Shown: one piece after another, positions 27,601 to 34,143 of the stretch | Layout: every line of letters starts with the position of its first letter | How positions within the stretch are numbered: position 1 is the first letter of the stretch | Source: Bacteroidaceae bacterium | Lineage (GTDB): Bacteria > Bacteroidota > Bacteroidia > Bacteroidales > Bacteroidaceae | Assembly (NCBI GenBank): GCA_017529865.1 | Contig: JAFXNA010000048.1 | Span: forward strand, 29,297 to 93,296 | Length of the DNA: 64,000 bases | Direction: 5' to 3' | Made by a program: the position numbers and the translations under genes | Notes under the pieces: model-generated | Seen by the model: only the letters and a program-made list of their open reading frames with translations | Told to the model about the DNA's origin: nothing | Databases searched by the model: none

Positions 27601-27983
27601 ACTCACAGCTGTGGTATATCAATGGTACGTGGGTGAACATCGTTAATCCAGTCGATGTGCGCACGTTGAAGGATGGTCGTATCATGATCGCATGGAGCAT
27701 CGACGAGAACAAAGGCTACGAACTCACAGGCGAGACCGTGTTCGGCCTGACTTCCACCAACACTTCGGGACGCTCTGTCTTCAGCTATGTGGGCTTCACT
27801 TCCGACCTGAAGAAAACCGAGCAGGAACTCAATACGCCTGTAGGAATAGAGGCCCTTCAGGTCAGTCCGAATAGCTCACATCTCATTTATGCCGTCGATG
27901 GTACACCCCGAGCAGAACTGATGCCAGGGGTGAACATCGTGAGCAATCGAGGGGGCCAGATCTCAAAGGTATATAAGAAATAA
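24657..27983 (+). CDS. GH31 alpha-glycosidase (alpha-xylosidase or alpha-glucosidase) with Ig-like domain
   Basis: 1108 residues from ATG 24657 (24660 also possible). Signal peptide ending A-N-A-Q. The catalytic barrel holds Y-W-V-D-S-S-E-P-D with nucleophile Asp393, and a downstream S-H-G-S-A-T-D-R region that normally follows the acid/base segment. The W-V-D-S-S-E-P form is closer to secreted alpha-xylosidases than to alpha-glucosidases, which would suit xyloglucan side chains, but that is inference. Behind the barrel lies a BIG_2-like Ig domain (I-Q-V-T-P-T-S-V-S-L-F-L-G-Q), a further beta domain and a sorting-type tail (L-I-Y-A-V-D-G, P-G-V-N-I-V). The GH3 gene follows 15 bp later, so the two are likely co-transcribed. 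Confidence 0.88.
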   Translation: MMKKIVLVALMASLLTQANAQDYTMTVGNVVTEISFYSPEIVRVMKYQKADALGKSDPKVVVTMTPQAVNPTKKEGSPTDTLLTDKVMVTCNKTNGLINFYRPDGTTLIRERSKATFTKRTSHTIDPYNVSQSFRLTNGEAIYGFGQVQDGALNHRNKSYSHMVQNNMSVWIPFFHSTRGYGLYWDLYGPCDFSDNSSDGATFKTEAAHAVDYYVLVGSQENGDDVQRLVRKLSGQATMVPLWTFGYFQSKERYKSATETLGVLQKYRSLKVPIDCVVQDWQYWGGNNQWNAMEFLNPEFKTTYPQMINGMHSDGAHLLISIWANFGRDTKQFAHFKEKNQLMKMGNDIMSATWPNNEGVGIYCPYQQSARDYYWQCLYEGLVNKGVDAYWVDSSEPDHYQGGEDWEKTSDFIVLNKDDEDNATLNPHSLETTHTWRAMRNVFPLMHASGVYEGHRAQKAAETEARRVMIMTRSGFIGMQRYGAGTWSGDITASWETLANQIPAALNYSACGIPSWNSDIGGFFNGNFQGPGQDTYNELYCRWIQFGAFCTIMRSHGSATDRAIYQFGKEGESYFDVINRYINLRYALLPYIYSTDRRVYNDGYSFMRAMGIAYPADTRTHELKDQFMFGSNLLVAPVVKSQATQRSIYLPKIENGKWVDLWTGQQYEGGQTVKREVNLALMPLYVPQGTIMPWGPKVQYSEQSNWDNLEIRIYPGADGQFTLYEDERDNYNYEQGRFSEIPFAWDDQTQTLTIGKRQGSFDGMLSSRTFRIVLVDADKHVGVGIQQSERFSKEVTYAGAEVKMNIDNEQLVAGDVTAVQSIQVTPTSVSLFLGQSSTFAVKAKLADGTSQFITLDAVCESSDPEVATVRDGIIYAGQKQGKAVITVTYTDGLGKVHETTVNVDASIPTNIYEWKAVDWYRNRVSDRLGSSDITYSAKNNTITITKKGAQNIALRYMEKKYLEPGMKYFVAVATEVSTNKNDSQLWYINGTWVNIVNPVDVRTLKDGRIMIAWSIDENKGYELTGETVFGLTSTNTSGRSVFSYVGFTSDLKKTEQELNTPVGIEALQVSPNSSHLIYAVDGTPRAELMPGVNIVSNRGGQISKVYKK

Positions 27984-27998
27984 TAACATCAAACGACC

Positions 27999-30464
27999 AT
28001 GAGAAGAAATACATTTATTATTACATTTTTACATTCTATCATTTTTACATTTTCCCTCTGCGCCCTTGTAGGCTGTACGGTAGGTTCCGACGAGGTTGAT
28101 AAGCAGGTCGACCAGCTCTACGACCGCATGACACAGGAAGAGCGTATCGCCCAGTTGCGAGGTATGTATATGGATGTCCTCTTCGATGAGGCAGGCCATT
28201 TAGATACGGCAAAGTGCCGCGAACTGATTCCCAATGGCATCGGACACTTCTCACAGTATGCCAGTCAGAAACCACGTGAACCCGAAGATTTGCGCGACCG
28301 TGTAGCGGCTATACAGGAATGGCTGATCAATAACACGCCGAGTGGCATTCCAGCGCTGATACACGAGGAGGTACTGTCGGGTGTCAATACCCGTGGAGCC
28401 ACCATCTATCCGCAGCAGATAGGGCAGGCATGCTCGTTCAATCCCGAACTGGCAGAACTGAAGACCCAGCAGACTGCTACGGTAATGCGCCGCATGGGTG
28501 GCGTGCTGTCGCTCTCACCGATGGTCGATGTGTGCCGCGTGCCTTCGTTCAATCGTTTGGAAGAATCATACGGAGAAGATGGCTACCTGTCAGCTGTTAT
28601 GGGTGTGGCATTCGTTAAGGGACTTCAGCAGGGCGACCTCAAACGTGGGGTAGGGGCTTGCTCCAAGCACTACTTAGGCTATGGTGGAGGGGGTGATGCC
28701 GATGAAAAGGAACTGATGGAAGAAATCCTGATGCCCCACGAGGCGATGATACGTCTGGCAGGCAGTAAGGCTGTGATGCCCGGCTATCATGCCGTACGCG
28801 ATACGAATTGTGTGGCGAATAGCTGGATTCTGACTGACATCCTGCGCAACTATCTGGGCTTCGACGGAATGGTGGTGAGCGACTACTCATCTATCGACCA
28901 GCTCCTTGCGGACGATATCAAGCAGAAAGCAGCCGATGCCATCAATGCCGGCAACGATGTGGATTTCCCTCATGGCGACAACTACAAGTTTCTGCAGGAA
29001 GCACTCGATCAGGGTCTGGTGCGTCCCGAAGCTTTCGAACGGGCAGTGAAGGATGTGCTGCGCTATAAGTTCCGTGCCGGACTCCTCGATGAGAACCCCT
29101 ACCTGTATAGTAACGAACCGATTGTGCTCGACACCCCCGAGGAGCGCCAGACAGCATACCAGATTGCTACACAGTCCATCGTGCTGTTGGAGAATGACCT
29201 CCTCCCGACCTCCCCCCAAGGGGGAGGAGAACGGATATTGCCGCTTACTCCCGAGAAACTTAGCAAATTGCATGAGTCTTCCCCCCTTGGGGGGGATAAG
29301 AGAGGGGTTCTCTTTCTAACCGGCCCCAATGCCAATACCATGTGGGCTATGTGTGGCGACTACTCCTTCCCCGCTATGTCATACTTTTGGAAGAAGGTGA
29401 CAGAAGATTTAGACCATCCTCATGTGGTGACCCTCCTTGAAGGCATGCAGAACTATCTGTCTCTTCACGCTTCACCCTCCACGCTTCTCCCATCCCTCCT
29501 CTATTCACGTGGTTGCGACTGGACCGATACCATCGAGACCGACTTCAAGAAGAACGGCGATGTACGAGCTTGGGAGTACGAGATTCTGCATCGTAAGGTC
29601 GATGCCGTCGAAAAGGCCGACAAGGCAGAAGCCTTGAAGTTAGCACGTCAGGCCGATGTCATCATTGCAGCAGTGGGAGAGAACGTAATGCTTTGCGGTG
29701 AGAATCGCGATCGTCACGGTCTGCGTCTGCCTGGCCGTCAGGAGCAGTATGTCGAAGAGTTGCTGGCAACCGGTAAACCCGTGGTGCTCGTAGTCTTTGG
29801 CGGTCGTGCTCAGGTCATCAGCGGACTTGCAGAGCGCTGTGCTGCCGTCATTCAGGCGTGGTATCCGGGCGAAGAAGGAGGTAATGCCGTTGCCGATATC
29901 CTCTTTGGAAAGGTGTCACCCTCAGCCAAGCTCTCAGTCAGCTATCCCAACACCGAGGTCTATGAGCCAATGTGCTACAACAATCCCGCGTCTCTCAACG
30001 CACGTGTCGCATGGCCTTTCGGCTATGGACTCAGTTACACCACGTTCGAGTACTCTAACCTGAAGATCAACCCGACGGCATCGACCTCCGACGAGCATAT
30101 CACCCTCACGTTCCAAGTCGAGAACACGGCTGAGATGGAGGCTGACGAGATAGCCCAGATATACCTCTCGCCAACGAGTGCCGAACAAACTGTTCGTCCC
30201 ATCCAGTTGCAAGGCTTTGCACGCATATCGCTCCAGCCAGGAGAAATCAAGACCGTGCAGGTGAAACTCTACACCGAGCAATTCGGCTACTACACCAACG
30301 ATGGTAAGGTTCGCCAATGGAACGTCCAGCCCGGCACGTTCACCGTTAAGGTAGGTGCCTCCTCAGCCGACATCCGTCTGGAGCAGCAGGTGACACTCGA
30401 AGGTAAACCCATCTGCAAACCCCTGCGCGAGCACTATTTCTCAGAAACCACTTGCATCCCATAG
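27999..30464 (+). CDS. GH3 beta-glycosidase lipoprotein with repeat-derived insertions
   Basis: 821 residues. The signal peptide carries lipobox L-V-G-C (Cys26), so it is an anchored beta-glucosidase or beta-xylosidase. The nucleophile is Asp295 in V-V-S-D-Y-S-S; a second domain and a fibronectin-III-like C-terminus follow (A-W-P-F-G-Y-G-L-S-Y-T-T-F). Two stretches look like absorbed repeat DNA: residues about 401-435 (P-T-S-P-Q-G-G-G-E-R and S-P-L-G-G-D-K-R-G), encoded by C-run/G-run palindromes normally seen between genes, and L-H-A-S-P-S-T-L near 488, a repeat shared with two other genes. It probably acts with GH31 on xyloglucan or similar oligosaccharides. Confidence 0.86.
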   Translation: MRRNTFIITFLHSIIFTFSLCALVGCTVGSDEVDKQVDQLYDRMTQEERIAQLRGMYMDVLFDEAGHLDTAKCRELIPNGIGHFSQYASQKPREPEDLRDRVAAIQEWLINNTPSGIPALIHEEVLSGVNTRGATIYPQQIGQACSFNPELAELKTQQTATVMRRMGGVLSLSPMVDVCRVPSFNRLEESYGEDGYLSAVMGVAFVKGLQQGDLKRGVGACSKHYLGYGGGGDADEKELMEEILMPHEAMIRLAGSKAVMPGYHAVRDTNCVANSWILTDILRNYLGFDGMVVSDYSSIDQLLADDIKQKAADAINAGNDVDFPHGDNYKFLQEALDQGLVRPEAFERAVKDVLRYKFRAGLLDENPYLYSNEPIVLDTPEERQTAYQIATQSIVLLENDLLPTSPQGGGERILPLTPEKLSKLHESSPLGGDKRGVLFLTGPNANTMWAMCGDYSFPAMSYFWKKVTEDLDHPHVVTLLEGMQNYLSLHASPSTLLPSLLYSRGCDWTDTIETDFKKNGDVRAWEYEILHRKVDAVEKADKAEALKLARQADVIIAAVGENVMLCGENRDRHGLRLPGRQEQYVEELLATGKPVVLVVFGGRAQVISGLAERCAAVIQAWYPGEEGGNAVADILFGKVSPSAKLSVSYPNTEVYEPMCYNNPASLNARVAWPFGYGLSYTTFEYSNLKINPTASTSDEHITLTFQVENTAEMEADEIAQIYLSPTSAEQTVRPIQLQGFARISLQPGEIKTVQVKLYTEQFGYYTNDGKVRQWNVQPGTFTVKVGASSADIRLEQQVTLEGKPICKPLREHYFSETTCIP
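29199..29300 (+). repeat. C-run/G-run palindromes inside the GH3 coding sequence
   Basis: Two palindromes, CCTCCCCCCAAGGGGGAGG near 29209-29227 and CCCCCCTTGGGGGG near 29281-29294, lie in frame. Both look like the intergenic element at 37111-37147. Confidence 0.7.
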
Positions 30465-30592
30465 AGGCTCAATAACCCATAACCATTACAAATCAACAAA
30501 GCAATTAAGCCAAATCCAATTCACAAGGCTTGTGATTATTCGTTTTTCTTCATTTTATTTGATATAACCATCCATGTATTAATTCTTTTTAC
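30465..30592. other. Short intergenic region
   Basis: No gene. Contains TCACAAGGCTTGTGA near 30520, a 7-bp inverted repeat around one base, of unknown use. Confidence 0.4.
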
Positions 30593-30600
30593 TATATTTG
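30593..30600 (+). promoter_or_regulatory. -7 box for the RhuM remnant
   Basis: TATATTTG followed by CAG, 19 bp before the ATG of the RhuM-like frame. Confidence 0.65.
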
Positions 30601-30619
30601 CAGAGTCAATAAAAGTGAT

Positions 30620-31022
30620 ATGGCAAAAAGACGAGAAATAAGGAATAGTACAGCGGAATTCCTGATCTTTCAGATTGAAGGAAAGGAACAAGGTGTAGAG
30701 GTGTATTACAAGGACAAAACCGTATGGTGTACCCAGAGGGCAATGGGTATGCTGTTCGATTGTTCAACAGATAATATAGGTCTTCATTTGAAGAATATTT
30801 TTGCAAGCGGAGAACTTGTCAAGGATTCAGTTACCGAGAAAATCTCGGCAACTGCTTCTGATGGGAAGAATTATATGACGCAGTTCTACAATCTTGATGC
30901 CGTTATCAGTGTTGGTTACCGTGTAAATTCGATACGTGCGACTCAATTTCGTACACCGCCTTTTCCAAAGCGACTTTGACAAGTACCTTGAAGAGTTGCC
31001 ATTCATAGAAGAACAACAGTAA
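30620..31022 (+). pseudogene. RhuM-family protein, internally deleted
   Basis: The first 110 codons match the N-terminal part of RhuM-family (virulence RhuM) proteins: I-R-N-S-T-A-E-F-L-I-F, then V-W-C-T-Q-R-A-M and A-V-I-S-V-G-Y-R-V-N-S-I-R-A-T-Q-F-R. Just after that the frame breaks, and the last 15 residues in another frame (F-D-K-Y-L-E-E-L-P-F-I-E-E-Q-Q, stop at 31022) look like the normal C-terminus. A large internal piece of a protein usually around 330 residues has been lost. Its promoter is intact. RhuM genes are common in accessory islands. Confidence 0.7.
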
Positions 31023-31135
31023 CCATTCACCACCCATAGGAGAGCTTCGGCTCTCCTATTCTATAACCCTATAAATCTACTAACCGATTAAGCCACTAAC
31101 CAACTAAGCAGTTATTAAAATACACCCTTCATTCT

Positions 31136-31330
31136 CAGTCCCAACGTGGGACTGTTTGCTCCCCAATGTGGGAGCGTTTGGTTCCCAGGGTGGGAACAAC
31201 TCGACAGACGGCATTCTACATTGACCATTTAGCCCCAACGGGGCGATATAATAAAGGATAGGGTGTGAGCCCTATCTAGGGTGACAACCCTATTGGTATG
31301 ACACCCCATCAATCTCAGCCCTGTAAGGGC
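31136..31330. repeat. Cluster of short strong hairpins
   Basis: Seven hairpins follow each other: CAGTCCCA-ACG-TGGGACTG, GCTCCC / GGGAGC, GTTCCCA-GGG-TGGGAAC, GCCCC-AAC-GGGGC, ATAGGG / CCCTAT, AGGGT-GACA-ACCCT and GCCCT-GTA-AGGGC. There is no T run and no gene. Confidence 0.8.
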
Positions 31331-31492
31331 GACATATTCTGACTTCTATGTTAGGTTGAGGTTTGATTTTGTTGCCAAACTTGTTCAAACAGAGTTAGTT
31401 GTGTTTTTTCTGTGTTAGGTTTTGTGAAAAAACGCAAAACATTATTTTTTTCAGTCTTTCTTTCAGCGTGCAAACCCTTCGAATTCAGCGTA

Positions 31493-31580
31493 AATTCGAC
31501 TCGTATTTAGGCTTCAAATGCTTCGTATTCAGCCTTCAAACTCTTCACTCTTACTTTTTTAATAATCTATTAAACTACTA
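31493..31580 (+). repeat. Left arm of a long inverted repeat
   Basis: About 88 bp. Its reverse complement is present at 37141-37228; the first 62 bases differ at one position and the rest aligns with a few changes. The two arms bound the 5.7-kb segment with the TPR-MazG-helicase operon. Confidence 0.85.
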
Positions 31581-31668
31581 AGCTATAATACCAATACCCA
31601 TTACTTATAGATAGCCGCAAACAGCAAAACGTAAGTTTTTGACCAGAAAAACATCGAATAATCAATAA

Positions 31669-31700
31669 TTATGCATTATGAATTGTGCATTATAAATTAA
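31669..31700. repeat. AT-rich ATTATGCATTATGAATT-type repeat
   Basis: Same type as at 24582, again just upstream of a TATCTTTG promoter box. Confidence 0.6.
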
Positions 31701-31706
31701 TTTAAC

Positions 31707-31714
31707 TATCTTTG
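31707..31714 (+). promoter_or_regulatory. -7 box for the structured leader and three-gene operon
   Basis: TATCTTTG followed by CAACTG. Transcription would begin near 31720, 283 bases before the first start codon. Confidence 0.7.
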
Positions 31715-31719
31715 CAACT

Positions 31720-32002
31720 GAACTTCGCCACCCATGTTCTGGTGAGAGCAGGCGGAGTGGAACTTAGTGGAATATTAACAAGCGTTTGCTGTTATTCGGA
31801 ATTGCTTCAAGAACCTAGGAAATTTTAAAAGTCCAAACCGAAAGAATAAGTCGCAAACGTCTATGCGTTAAGCATGGGCGTGACTTATCTGGTTTGGTAG
31901 GCTATTCCTAGGGCCTTTGAAGCATGGATGAAGATCGTCCGTGCTTTCTATATGCCCTAACGCCTACCTCCGAAGATAAGCATACGCACTAATGCTTAAT
32001 GT
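31720..32002 (+). ncRNA. Highly structured 5' leader or ncRNA upstream of the TPR-MazG-helicase operon
   Basis: A closing stem CCTAGGAA (31814-31821) / TTCCTAGG (31905-31912) encloses a long hairpin: CCAAACC / GGTTTGG, ATAAGTC / GACTTAT, and ACGTCTATGC / GCATGGGCGT around loop GTTAA. A 5' hairpin CTTCGCCACC / GGT...GGCGGAG and a 3' hairpin GCATGGA / TCCGTGC flank it. No T-run terminator is seen before the ATG at 32003, and CATAC at 31981 can pair with GTATG over that start codon. It lacks the signature sequences of RNase P RNA, tmRNA and SRP RNA. It may be a regulatory leader or an RNA partner of the operon. Class unknown. Confidence 0.6.
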
Positions 32003-33817
32003 ATGGCAGATATGCTACAGCAGGCTTTAGACCTGTGTAACAAGAATAAGTTTGATGAAGCTCTTCCAATCTTAGAGGAGATAGTCAAGAATGACCCCAA
32101 AAACTCAGAAGCATGGCGTACTTTGGCTCAACTTCATTGGTTTCATCAGAAGAATCCAGATTTGGCTTATGATGAACTGATAGAAGCATTACGCTGTGAC
32201 CCTCAAAATATTTGGGCACTTGTTCTTATGGGCAACATCCTCACAAAAGAAAAGAATGATGTTGAGCATGCAAAGCAATATTATGATAAGGTATTAGAAT
32301 ATCACCCAGACAATGCTATTGCTCTTAACAATATTGGTGCTACTTATATGGAGCACAAGGATTATGAGAATGCTCTTATTTACCTGGAGAAAGCGATGAG
32401 TATTGATGATACTTATGCGAATTCTTATTATGGTTTGGCGTTCTGCTATTATAAGCTTGGGAGGATTGAAAAGGCTTTTGATATTTGTCATAAAGGTGCA
32501 TTGAAATCTGCAGACCGCCCAGAAAACCCTGCTGTACGTGAAGAGTTGGTAAAGCTTTACCTAACAGTTGCGAAAGACTATGCTGACCAAACAAACTATA
32601 TAAATGTGTGGAAAGGCATTAAAGATGAACTAGAAACTGTCGATCATGTAAATATTCGGATATTAGAGGATAGAAGCCTTAAAGTTCATGCTAAATTAGA
32701 ATATGCACCTTTGCACGCAGCAAAAGAGCATGTTATTAGATACAATCCTGAGAAGGATTTCGTTGAGCATCTTTTTATTCATGAGATGATGCATTTGAAA
32801 ATGAATCAACAGGCGACAAAAGCCAAGAGAGCGAAAGCGGTAATCAGTTCAGAGCAGACAAGAGCAGCCTTTAGGAAGCGTTATCTCAATTATATGAGGA
32901 ATGTTCACAAGCACATCCCAATCGCAGAATTAAACAAGGTAATCTATGATCTTGCAGATGGATTAGGTCTTCAACTTATGAACTGTCCACTTGACTTGTT
33001 TGTGGAGCATATGATTTATACTGATTACAAGATTGCCCGTCCTATTCAGTTGCTTTCTCTTCTCCATATGGAGCAGGACAACATCAATTCTGTCAAGCAG
33101 TCAGCTTCTAATGGTTTCTTCCCTAAGGAGGTAGTGCATGCAAATAAGGTCATGAATATTGTCACAAGTATGCATTTCAAGGATATTTATGGAATTAACT
33201 TGATTGGACAATATCGACCGACTAAGCAGGAATATGCACAAGCTCTGGATCTCTACGAAGAGTTTAAGGCTTATCTTGATTCACAAAATGCAGGTGACGA
33301 ATATGAGATGATGGAGTATTTCGTACAGTCTTTCGATATGGAAGATTTAATTGAAATAATCAATGAGAGCCAGGTAACAGGTGGTATGAAGGCAGATTTG
33401 TCGTTTGAAAGTGATTTGAAGGAACTCGGTAATTCTGCACCATCAACTGAAGATGTAGAAATCTCAAATGGACTATTTGCTCAAAGGCATAAAGACGGAG
33501 CAGACCTTGCAGAAACAATGATGATGTCAATGTATATGTTGGGAGCAATGGAATATTTTGATTCTCTTGATTTACATGATGTTCATCGTATCGCTTTAGA
33601 AATTGCGATGGTGGGTGTGACAGGTATAGACCCTAAGAAGAAATATTCAATCAAATCGATTCCAGAAAAGGAATTTGGCGGATATGAGTTACTTGCATAT
33701 TACTATGTAAGTTGGGCGAGAGCGATTCCTGAGAAGCTTGATAAGCTCGGCTTGCCTTTCTCTAAGGCATATGAATCAGCAATGCAATTGTATAATGCTA
33801 AACATGGAAAGGGATGA
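32003..33817 (+). CDS. TPR protein with zinc-metallopeptidase-like H-E-M-M-H motif
   Basis: 604 residues with no signal peptide. Residues 1-165 contain several tetratricopeptide repeats (A-W-R-T-L-A-Q-L-H, A-L-N-N-I-G-A-T-Y-M-E, S-Y-Y-G-L-A-F-C-Y-Y-K-L-G). At 260-264, H-E-M-M-H fits the HExxH zinc motif with Glu261 as the would-be base; the third ligand is not certain, although F-V-E-H-M near 332 is a candidate. The C-terminal half is helical with no named domain. It is the first gene of an operon and its stop overlaps the MazG-like start in ATGA. A cytosolic protease that senses a partner through its TPRs is a reasonable guess, not shown. Confidence 0.7.
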   Translation: MADMLQQALDLCNKNKFDEALPILEEIVKNDPKNSEAWRTLAQLHWFHQKNPDLAYDELIEALRCDPQNIWALVLMGNILTKEKNDVEHAKQYYDKVLEYHPDNAIALNNIGATYMEHKDYENALIYLEKAMSIDDTYANSYYGLAFCYYKLGRIEKAFDICHKGALKSADRPENPAVREELVKLYLTVAKDYADQTNYINVWKGIKDELETVDHVNIRILEDRSLKVHAKLEYAPLHAAKEHVIRYNPEKDFVEHLFIHEMMHLKMNQQATKAKRAKAVISSEQTRAAFRKRYLNYMRNVHKHIPIAELNKVIYDLADGLGLQLMNCPLDLFVEHMIYTDYKIARPIQLLSLLHMEQDNINSVKQSASNGFFPKEVVHANKVMNIVTSMHFKDIYGINLIGQYRPTKQEYAQALDLYEEFKAYLDSQNAGDEYEMMEYFVQSFDMEDLIEIINESQVTGGMKADLSFESDLKELGNSAPSTEDVEISNGLFAQRHKDGADLAETMMMSMYMLGAMEYFDSLDLHDVHRIALEIAMVGVTGIDPKKKYSIKSIPEKEFGGYELLAYYYVSWARAIPEKLDKLGLPFSKAYESAMQLYNAKHGKG

Positions 33818-34143
33818 GTGATTTAGAAGAATTGAGAAAAGAAATAGTCAAGTTCACTCAAGATAGAGACTGGGATCAGTTTCATAATGGGAAAGACCTT
33901 GCTCTTGCTCTATCAATAGAAGCAGCAGAACTCAATGAGGCATTTCTATGGAAAGATGCCTCAAAGGTGAATGTGGAAAAGGTGAAAGAGGAGTTAGCAG
34001 ACATCTTTAATTATGCTATTCTCATAGCTGACAAATACGACCTTGATATCAAGCAAATCGTCTTGGATAAACTAAGACGGAATGCAGAGAAATATCCTGT
34101 AGAAAAGGCATACGGGAGTGCAAAGAAGTATAATGAGTTATGA
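33814..34143 (+). CDS. MazG-like nucleotide pyrophosphohydrolase
   Basis: 109 residues. The all-alpha NTP pyrophosphatase signature is present: E-A-A-E-L early and E-E-L-A-D-I later, giving E-x-x-E and E-x-x-D metal ligands, in a short form like RS21-C6 / dCTP pyrophosphatase. Such enzymes hydrolyse (d)NTPs to monophosphates, either for housecleaning or to deplete nucleotides under stress or phage attack. It overlaps the genes on both sides by four bases, so it is made in step with them. Confidence 0.85.
   Translation: MSDLEELRKEIVKFTQDRDWDQFHNGKDLALALSIEAAELNEAFLWKDASKVNVEKVKEELADIFNYAILIADKYDLDIKQIVLDKLRRNAEKYPVEKAYGSAKKYNEL

Noticed and set aside
30620..31022. Intact small gene reading of the RhuM frame
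   Set aside because: The frame ends in residues with no match to the family, while the true C-terminus is seen in another frame just after.
31720..32002. RNase P RNA, tmRNA or SRP RNA
   Set aside because: The invariant blocks of these RNAs could not be found, and the segment reads straight into a start codon without a terminator.
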